Shown here: piece after piece, positions 56,173 to 64,000 of the stretch
How the letters are laid out: every line of letters starts with the position of its first letter
Numbering within the stretch: position 1 is the first letter of the stretch
DNA from: Coccinella septempunctata
Lineage: Eukaryota; Arthropoda; Insecta; Coleoptera; Coccinellidae
DNA: 64,000 nucleotides
Direction of reading: 5' to 3'
Assembly (NCBI RefSeq): GCF_907165205.1
Contig: NC_058192.1
Span: 19,034,001-19,098,000, forward strand
Translations under genes and position numbers: made by a program
The notes under the pieces: model-generated
The model's database searches: none
The model's input: only the letters and a program-made list of their open reading frames with translations
What the model was told of the DNA's origin: nothing

Positions 56173-58610
56173 TACAGGGTGAGTCAAAAAGGTGTACCTA
56201 GCTTTCTGGAGATGATAGTACATATAGGTTGAAAAATATACTCATCGCCCAAATTAAAAACAAATTCTCCGCATAACTTCTAAACGCTGAATGCCACCAG
56301 ATTGAAATTTCGTGCATAATAAAAATACATTTTTTTATTACACTTCTACATTTATGATATTATTATAAAGAGTGTTTCTAGAGGGTGTGTCATGATTTTT
56401 CTGGGACAACTCCTTTCGTTCTATTCGTTTTGTTAAAAAAAAATCGATGGAGCGAAGAAAACTACATGAAAAGGTACTCTTCTACAAATAGAAAAAATCG
56501 AACCGTTGTCGAGATATTTGAGTTTTTGTAGTAACATGATGTCAGCAGATTCATTTATCGCGAGATTCAACGATGACAAAAACTCAAATATCGCGAGAAC
56601 GATTCAATTTTTTGTATTTGTATAATGTAATTTTCTTCGCTCCATCGAATACTTCTATTTGTTTTACCAAAACGAAATTTTTTTTAATTTTATTAAATTT
56701 GGAAGGATATATCTCGCCCTGACGGAATCACTACAACCGTCATAAAAAGCATTCATGAATACATAGTAACACCACTAACACATATCATTAACCTATGCTA
56801 CACAAATGGCAATATGCCAACACAGTGGAAAGAGTCTAATATAACGCCTATTTACAAGGCTGGAAATCGAAATAATGTTGAAAATTATCGACCAATATCA
56901 CTGATTAACAGCTTTGCAAAAATTTTTGAACAGACCATCAAAGTGAGGTTGATCGAATTTTTTGATAAACATCATGTAATCACTCCACAGCAATTTGGAT
57001 TTGTCAGCGGTTCCAGTACGGAAGATGCTGTTTTAGATTTCATAAAATATACCGTTGAGGCTTTGGATGAGTCGTCGAAGTGCTTGGCTGTATTCGTGGA
57101 CCTGGCGAAGGCCTTCGACACTGTGTCACACTCTCTCCTGTTAAATAAACTTTCTGATTGTGGTGTAAGGGGCCATACATTGAAACTATTTGAAGATTAT
57201 TTGTTCCAAAGAAAGCAGAGGGTAAAAATTGGAGATAAATTCAGCGCATCATCTTTTGTCACTGGTGGAGTACCACAGGGGACAGTTTTAGGCCCCATCT
57301 TGTTTCTGGTTTACATCAATAGCCTAACTCAGATAGTGAATTTCCAAGGACATATTGTATGTTATGCAGATGATACAGCCATAGTATTCAAGGGAAAATC
57401 TTGGAAAGAAGTACATAATAATGCTGAGACTAATATGCAGAAATTTCAATGCTGGTTGAATAATAACCTGTTAAGTATGAATATGAATAAAACAAAGTAC
57501 ATGGAATTTTCTCTGATATCTGGCGAACATCCTACTGAGATGAAATTTCACATACATAAAAATACTTGTAATAACAAAGATGGAAATAATTGCTCCTGTC
57601 CTTCTATAGAAAAAGCTGAAACTGTTAGGTATCTGGGAATTTTGATTGATCATCACTTGCGATGGGATAAACAGACTTCCAATGTTGCTGAAAGATTGCG
57701 ACTTCTCCTCTATAAATTCTATAGGCTAAGAGATATTCTTTCTAGAAAAAACTTATTAACTGTATACAAAGCTCTAGCTGAGTCAATTATACAATATTGC
57801 ATTATGGTGTGGGGTGGTACTTTCGACAACTCATTAAGGCATTTACAAACAACCCAGAATTCAATAGTTAAAATCATATTTAGGAAAGAAAGGCTTTTTC
57901 CAACTGACCAACTGTACCTAGAGTACTCAATGTGAGATCTATATATAGTTATCAATGCTTAAAATGGATGTTCTCGAATATGAATAAGTACAACATTATC
58001 ACAGTTAAAACAACCAGATCTACTGAAAACCGAAATGTTGGTATCCCCCTCTTCAGAAAGGCACATACACAGCGTTTCCTCCTTTACTTTGGTCCAAAGC
58101 TGTATAACCTGCTTCCTGCACATCTGAGAAATGTGAGCAACTTCAGGCAGATCAAAACGGACCTCAAAGGCTATATCATAAGTAATCCTTCGATTTTTGA
58201 TATTTTCTAGACGATCGTGATGAACTTTCTTTCTTTTCTCCTTTGCGCCCACCCCTCCTTTCTGCTGTCTCTTCTATTTTTCTAAGTTGTTGAAGAGTAA
58301 TTGTTTTCCTTTTGTTTCTTTTATAAAAATATGCCACATGTATTGAATGCAGCTCATCCAAGGGCGAGTGAGGGGCACAATACAGGCAATATGCCTAGGT
58401 GCATTTCACCGTCCGGGATGGTGTGAACATTTATCGTTTATATTAAAAGTTTTTTCTGTACACACACGGAAACAAATAAATGTTATTATTATTATTATTA
58501 TTATTATTAATATGCATTTTGGGCCATGAGTTTATTTATCAAACTATACTTATTTTTCAATGTTCTATCACCCCCAGAAAGCTCGGTACATATTTTCGAC
58601 TCACCCTGTA
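56173..58610. mobile_element. Inverted-repeat element hosting a LINE insertion
   Basis: Left end CAGGGTGAGTCAAAAAGGTG...ACCTAGCTTTCTGG (56175 on) and right end CCAGAAAGCTCGG...GTCGACTCACCCTG-like (to 58608) are imperfect inverted copies of about 38 bp, flanked by TA. Within the left part, TCGATGGAGCGAAGAAAACT (about 56443) is mirrored by TTTTCTTCGCTCCATCGA (about 56630). The LINE fragment at 56712-58512 lies inside, so the DNA element is the older insertion. Confidence 0.68.
56712..58512 (+). pseudogene. 5'-truncated LINE reverse transcriptase (BS/Jockey-like), one frameshift
   Basis: The frame opens at the truncation point with SRPDGITTTVIKSIHEYI and continues through the first visible Met at 56814. 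RT motifs, numbered from that Met: TPIYKAG 11-17, FVDLAKAFD 94-102, GGVPQGTVLGP 151-161, YADD 184-187, VRYLGILIDHHLRWD about 268-282. It stops at 57933-57935. The protein then continues in the -1 frame from about 57932 (SIYSYQCLKWMFSNMNKYN ... LPAHLRNV) to a stop at 58208-58210, so one base change broke it. The catalytic residues are otherwise intact. The 3' tail is an ATT run at 58480-58508. The endonuclease and ORF1 are missing. Confidence 0.87.
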
Positions 58611-59469
58611 GAAATTATTGATTTGAACCCCGAGGCATCCATGAAATTAACAGTTAAAAATGTTCTGAAACATGTGCAATGAATTAAAAAGCTCAGTTTT
58701 GAAAAAAATTCCAAAGGATGTTATAAACATAATTATAGCTCGAATTGAATAGGAAATTAGGTCAGAATTCCATTCAAAACCGACGGCTGAATGGCTTTAT
58801 TCCTCTCTCACCCCCCATTCCCAACCGCTAGAGAATAAACTCATGCCGTAACCGTAAAATGTTGGTAAGTAACGTTGTTGGTTAATTTCCACAAAACCGC
58901 CGTCCTCCCAGACGAGATTCAATCGATACCCGACGGAAAATCGAGTAACAACGTACGTTCGAAGTTTTTAAAGGGGCAAAACGCCCCCTTCGTCCCGCGA
59001 AATATCGTTACACCTCTCGAGATACACCTGGGGGTCGGTGTCTCGGCAGTTTCGAACACACGATCCGGGCGTTTAAAATTTTACGCCGGCGAGTAGGATT
59101 AATCCCTCTGGGGCTGTCACTTCCGCAGCTTTTAATTTCGCGGGTCCAAGAGAGGTGGATGAGGGGATTATTGTTACTTAAGTCCGGTAAGGATTAGGCG
59201 AAGGGGCGGATGATAATGCAGGCGGGGTAGTTAAATATTTACGATGCTTGGGGGCAAAGTTGGATAAGGGTGGAAGGGTGGTACGCCAGTGATTATAGCA
59301 CATCCTGAACCTTCATTTTATTATCTCATCATCATGTTGCAATGTTGATGAGATTGGATTGCGATGACTGAGATCAGACGAGGTGTACAGGCAGAATATT
59401 CTCGAATAGCCTATTGGTGCTAAGGGTGCCGAAAGATTGCCTGGCTTTAATCAGTTTAGTAGCGTCCAG
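58611..59469. other. No gene; single-copy GC-richer stretch at about 58790-59230
   Basis: It contains long CG-bearing segments (CCGTCGTCCCGCG-like and ACGCCGGCGAGTAGG), no repeat partner, and only a 73-codon frame. It is a candidate intronic regulatory region. Confidence 0.35.
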
Positions 59470-60290
59470 AAGCTTATCGTGTGGAAACTCTAGATGAAAC
59501 TATGATTCGACAACTAAAACATAGCTCATCTACCAAAAATTCATTGCAATTCTTCGAAAACTTGCACACCATTGAAGATGTCGCACCTCTTCATCTTGTA
59601 ATAGATAAATTAGCTCACGAGGCCATTGTAAGAAATGAAGAAGAAAACCTCTACTGAAGAAACATTCACTACGATGCTGAGTAGAAAATAAGCCCTCCTC
59701 AAAAGAAATACCATCAAATGTTATACACAGACTGTTCTGAAACCAACTACTGCCAGCCAGTATTCGAGCATCTTTCAGACAGAAAAAGTTGCAATCGAAA
59801 GTTGTTTGGAAAGGAAAGAAACTAACAGAAATAGGACATATTCTATGATGAAACAGAAGTTTCGGAGAAAACACAAAGAAATAAGCAAGAATAACAATGT
59901 AAGTTGGAAATGAAGTGGCCAAAAATCTTGACAGTAGAGAAACACAACTCTTTTAATTGACCGGAAACTTTTCGCCGCACAGAAAAAGTTTGGCTACAGG
60001 CTACAGGAAAAGTTTAAGGAGAAGGAATAAAACTAAAAAAGAAACACTCTGGCAGAATCTTCCGAGGATGGATCATTACAAAAAGTCCCTTCGAAATTTC
60101 ATCATTGCGAGATCTAAGATATATCTGGATCTTAGCCTGGATCCTTTACACGGCATTGACGCCTCAGGAAGTACCTAATGGTCTAGCAGAAACTGAAAGG
60201 AGCAGATTCTATGGGGAAGAAGTAGAAACTTCGAATCGCCTGGTGGTGGAATGCAAAAATAGGTACATTTTTATCAATGTGACTTGATAT
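59470..60290 (+). pseudogene. Relic of an RNase H LINE (family X, copy 3)
   Basis: The plus strand shows, in shifting frames, HTIEDVAPLHLVIDKLAHEA (the PLHL post-RT motif), GNEVAKNLDSRET (end of RNase H), SLRRRNKTKKETLWQNLPRM, then DHYKKSLRNFIIARSKIYLD, and RFYGEEVETSNRLVVECK (CCHC-like tail). The basic-helix segment aligns with the 53.1 and 55.0 kb relics. Many stops; dead. Confidence 0.62.
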
Positions 60291-60925
60291 CGTTATAGCA
60301 GAAGGTTTTTACGCAGATATTGGTTATAATTTCGGAAATCTGAAATAACCAATGTTCGATCCCCATCTCAGCAGAAAATATTAAAAGCTAACGTAGAACC
60401 CCAGATGAAATGAGTCTACCGTCTGATAACGGCCATTGGGAATTCAAATGTCAATTGCAGTGACATGGTGATGACAGTGACACTGACAGACTTCGTTTGT
60501 AGAGTCATTATCATTTTAGAAGGAGATTTTGAGATTTTCTTAGATGATAGTTGTTTTTCCTCAACTTTGAAAATTGGTTGCCGAAACTGGATTCAAGTGT
60601 GTTTATTACTATCAGTATTAGCTCACTAAATGTCATGAAATGTTAGTACATATTTCTGAAAAAAAATCCGATTATGTTTTGAATCACCTAATAAAACAGA
60701 GTGACATTTTTGAATCGGAACTTCTTGTCATTGAAATTCATCAGTAAGTATATCAAATTACTAGGTAGAAAAAGACCTCTCTGGGGGAAACAGATTTGTT
60801 GTTTGTATAAATCTCCAGGTGAACCCTTTCATTTTCAGGTTATATATCCAGGTTAGTTAATTCACCTCCTATACTTCGTAACTAATTTGAAATGTACAAA
60901 AATCATGCTATGAGGACAAGATACA
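60291..60925. other. No feature seen
   Basis: AT-rich sequence between a LINE relic and a foldback element. Confidence 0.45.
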
Positions 60926-61578
60926 TACAGGGTGACAATTTAAAAACTTGCCAAGCCAATTATGTCGTGACAAGGATGAGAAAATGCCGGAACAGGTAAA
61001 TTTTTATTCGGAGGAGGACATATTTTGAGCAGAATTGTAAGCCGAAATCTCCTCAACCCTAGGTGTAGGGGATATCAACCCTAAACTCTTCATAGGGCAT
61101 AGAGGGTAAGCTAAACCTCAATTGGAAGACAATATGTCCCTCTACATAATTATTGTCTTCCAATTGAGGTATAGCTCACCCTCTATTCCCTATTAAGAAG
61201 TTAGGAGTGACAACTCCAACACCTAAGATTTTTCGGCCTTTTTATCTGAAAACATTCTTGTCGAGACATAGTTGGCCTGGCAAGTTTTCAAATTGTCAGC
61301 CTCTGTAACTACTTCAAAGACTCAATAAAAATTTGCAAACCATAGTATTCATGTGAGGGTCAAGTGATCTTTCAATTGAGGTATAGCTCACCCCCTATTC
61401 CCTATTGACAATTCAGGGATGATAGCTCCTACACCTAGGGTTCAGGAGATGTCGGCTTACAATTCTGTTCAAAATATGTCCCCCTACGAATAGAAATTGA
61501 CCTATTCCGGCATTTTCTCTGAAATCATCCTTGTCGGGACATAATTGGACTGGCAACTTTTCAAACTGTCACCCTGTA
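60926..61578. mobile_element. Foldback element with long imperfect ends and inner palindrome
   Basis: CAGGGTGACAATTTAAAAAC...TTGCCAAGCCAATTATGTCG on the left and CGGGACATAATTGGACTGGC...AAACTGTCACCCTG on the right are inverted over about 130 bp, flanked by TA. Near the middle (61110-61172) an inverted pair, CTCAATTGGAAGACAATA and ATTGTCTTCCAATTGAGG, forms a second hairpin. AATTGAGGTATAGCTCACCC recurs near 61375. No coding. Confidence 0.7.
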
Positions 61579-62880
61579 TGTCCCTAAACATTGACTCCAC
61601 GTTCGTTTCATCGTGGAAAATAGAGAAATCTGACACCTTTACAGGAATGTCACATTCGGAGATATGCTCAAACGATCCAAATTATGAACACTTCACTAAG
61701 CTTTCCTCATTACCACGAGATAGTCAAGACCGCCACAGCCTCCTATCCCTATTGTCATGTAATTTTTTTATCTGACATGTCCTATACACTATCTATATGT
61801 GTCTTACAGGATCAATAAAGTATGTTATGTTATGTTATTGGAAAACTGCTAAATTAACTAAGACCAAGACAAAGCCTACTACAATTATTAATAGTATAAA
61901 TAATTTTCATAAAAGTTCTCCAAGCACTTTGTTCGACTGAAGCCGGCTGTTGCCCTAAATTAAAGCAACATTTGTTATCATTCGATAACAAAATAATGAT
62001 TTTCATCGAACTTAGAGATAAGAAAAAATTTTCACCTACAATAAGTTTCGAGAGAATTAAATTTCAGGCCGGTAATTTTTAAAAATCCAGAGTCATTGAG
62101 GAGTTTTGAGAAAATCACGTTATTTCGCCGTTAAAAGCCACACAGCTATTTTCATAATCGTAGTAAAATTGTTTGCATCACAATATAATTTTCCCCAAGT
62201 CTCGCGTCTCATTTTCCGGACTGCTGGAAATGAAAAAGCGTCCCCTCGATCTCGCATCTGTTCAGTTATGTACTCACTACGCACAGATTTTTCAAGAGGA
62301 ACGACGGCCGTCTTGGGAACAACAAACAACGCTTAAAAAAATATGTCACGAACAGGGGGCCGAGTGCCGGTATGTCTAATAAAATGCGAAATTATCGCGT
62401 GCCCTCGCCGCCACTGTATTCAACGCCCCCCCGAAAACCGGGGTGCGGCAGTTAAAATGAAAAATAACAGCCTTTCGTTAGGCGAGAAAATTGGAAGTAA
62501 GTACTCACACAGCCTGCATTAAACGCGGCATCGCTGCCTGTATTCCAGACCGGGAGAATGGCTGGACGATATTTTACCTGGAATGAAAAAAATATTAAGC
62601 GACTGTCGGAATCCAGGGAAATTACTTGTGGGGTAATTGAGTTTTGAGTTACGATTTTTGGAGGAAGAGGTGCACATAGACTTCATAAGGTGAGGGGCTT
62701 TAGGGAATCCTTGAAATGAGTAAAAAGTAAATTAAAAGAAATAAAAATGTACCTGTTCGGAATGTTGATTCATCTTCAGCAATTTTTGGGCTAAAGGAAT
62801 GCGCAAGGAATAAATACGTGACCGATTGATATTTGGGGTTTGAGAATGTTCATCATCAATTACGAGGATGTATTGATATC
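61579..62880. other. No confirmed gene; GC-richer stretch at 62200-62600 with a possible tiny exon
   Basis: The stretch is CG-rich, looks single-copy and contains the candidate exon listed at 62509-62577. Short frames elsewhere are unrecognised. TATGTTATGTTATGTTAT near 61822 is a small microsatellite. Confidence 0.35.
62509..62577 (-). CDS. Candidate 69-bp exon, unknown product
   Basis: On the minus strand a pyrimidine-rich acceptor (TTTTTTTCATTCCAG) and a consensus donor (GTGAGTACTT) bound 23 open codons reading VKYRPAILPVWNTGSDAAFN followed by AGC. Length is a multiple of three and the other two frames are closed. The composition looks coding-like. However, the frame stays open on both sides, and a donor-like AGTAAGT also occurs on the plus strand close by, so this may be chance. 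No family is recognised. Confidence 0.22.
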
Positions 62881-64000
62881 TAGTTAGCCTTGACCAGTTC
62901 CATGCATAAAAAAAATATTGCGTTACCATACCAACAAACAATGACACATTAAAAGTGTCAGTGTGAAGTTTGAGGTCAAAAAAGTAAACCAGAGTTAAGC
63001 AATAAATTAAAAGAAAGATGTCCACCGAAATTGTGAAATCGAAAAATTGGTGTATCGAGCCATCATCAAGTACCTGTATTTAAAAGGGTTAAGAGGTAAG
63101 CAGATTTACGAAGATATGCTTAATACCCTTGGTGATCAATGTCCTTCGTATGCGACCGTGAAAAATTGGACTGCAAGCTTCAAAAGAGGTAAATTTTCCA
63201 TTGAAGATGATGACCGATCGGGAAGGCCAGTTTTGTGTCAGTCCCCGAAAATATCGATGCAGTTCATGACATGGTTTTATCAGACCGTCGAATTGGGCTA
63301 AAACGGATATCTGAAGCACTGAATATTTCATACGAACGCGTTCATCTTATAGTTCACGTCAATTTGGACCATGAGAAAAATGGATCCCCAAATGTTTGAA
63401 TGTTGACCAAAAGCGTACAAGGGTAGAAGCATCGCGTTCGATCTGTGGTCGATTTGAAAACGATGTGGACTTCTTAAACCGAATTGTTACTATGATGAGA
63501 TTTGGGTACATTTCTACGATCCAGAAACAAAGCAACAATCGGTGGAATGCCGACACTCTGGTTTTCCAAGACCTAAGAAGTTTCGTGTCCAAAAATTTGC
63601 TGGAAAAATTCTTGCTTCAGTTTTTTGGGATTGCCTTGGAGTAATCATTATTGATTTTTTGGATAAGGGTAGAATAATAACCGGAGATTACTATCAGACA
63701 TTACTGTTCACTCTACGGGAAAAAATTAAAGAGAAAAGACACGGAAAGCTATCCAAAGGTGTTTTGTTTTTGAAGGACAACGCCCCTGCACACAAATCTC
63801 ATGTTGCCATGCCAAAAATTCTTGATTTAGGGTTCGAATTATTAACCCCTCTTATTCACCAGATTTGGCTCCATCCGACTATCATCTATTTCCTCAACTG
63901 AAAAAAAGTTTGAAAGGTCGTAAATGTTCTTCCAACGAGGAGGTAATAAAAGCTGTGGAGGTCTGGTTTGCAGAGCAAGGAGAAACATTTTTTTTTGAAA
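62881..64000 (+). mobile_element. mariner element, frameshifted, cut by the right window edge
   Basis: The TTAGCCTTGACCAGTTCC end lies at 62884. A transposase frame starts near 63019 and, across several frames, encodes LYLKGLRGKQIYEDMLNTLG, ATVKNWTASFKRGKFSIEDD, RISEALNISYERVH, the TM-DE region of the first Asp (one base missing near 63494), FLKDNAPAHKSHVAM with the second Asp (about 63776), and YSPDLAPSDYHLFPQ with the third (about 63860). Spacing fits a DD34D mariner. At least three frameshifts make it inactive. It is the same family as 17916-18795. The 3' terminal repeat is outside the window. Confidence 0.88.

Noticed and set aside
59530..59922. 130-codon minus-strand frame
   Set aside because: The plus strand of this interval carries PLHL and GNEVA remnants of an RNase H LINE, so the minus frame is its antisense.

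Overview
This is insect nuclear DNA. It is AT-rich, dense in transposable elements and almost free of host coding sequence. A beetle is plausible from the mix of TA-targeting miniature elements, RNase H-bearing LINEs and mariner copies, but that is inference. No prokaryotic features, tRNA, rRNA or CRISPR array were seen.

The one host gene signal is a 144-bp exon on the minus strand at 7816-7959. It has clean splice sites and encodes the N-terminal cysteine region of a glypican (GNICSGQCC..., then an LLQHNSRSLQG-like helix). It resembles Dally more than Dally-like. If so, most of the window is intron of that gene: 7960-64000 would lie in the upstream intron and 1-7815 in the downstream one. 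Moderately GC-rich, apparently single-copy islands (about 2255-2830, 9040-9450, 15185-15560, 22860-22990, 26680-27110, 48960-49220, 51690-52090, 58790-59230, 62200-62600) stand out from the AT-rich repeat background and are candidates for intronic regulatory DNA.

Most of the rest is transposon-derived. (1) Non-LTR retrotransposons: an open ORF1 (gag) running off the left edge; an 858-codon endonuclease/RT ORF at 39716-42292; a 5'-truncated RT at about 56712-58210; an RNase H LINE insertion with a 13-bp target duplication at 42405-43875; three copies of a family whose protein ends in a C2H2 finger (about 4205-4875, 25715-26525, 38540-39375); and several relics (21.9, 29.7-30.8, 47.1, 49.6, 52.2, 53.1, 55.0 and 59.5 kb). 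(2) DNA transposons: two copies of one mariner family (17916-18795 deleted, 62881-64000 cut by the window edge), a Tc1/mariner transposase 3' relic at 44.5 kb, and many non-autonomous inverted-repeat elements. Many of the latter share the terminus TACAGGGTG and TA target duplications. There is also a piggyBac-like TTAA element at 3510-3736. (3) A family, possibly Penelope-like, with hammerhead-ribozyme-like cores (16.5-17.3, 23.3-23.7 and 24.3-24.5 kb). One copy is a palindrome of about 0.86 kb flanked by a 14-bp direct repeat.

The most interesting items are the glypican exon, the hammerhead-like motif with a four-part fold at 23442-23500, the large palindromic copy at 16476-17333, the GC-rich tandem block at 9770-10410, a hairpin filler at a mariner deletion junction, and an element inserted exactly at the centre of another element's palindrome (13878-14706).
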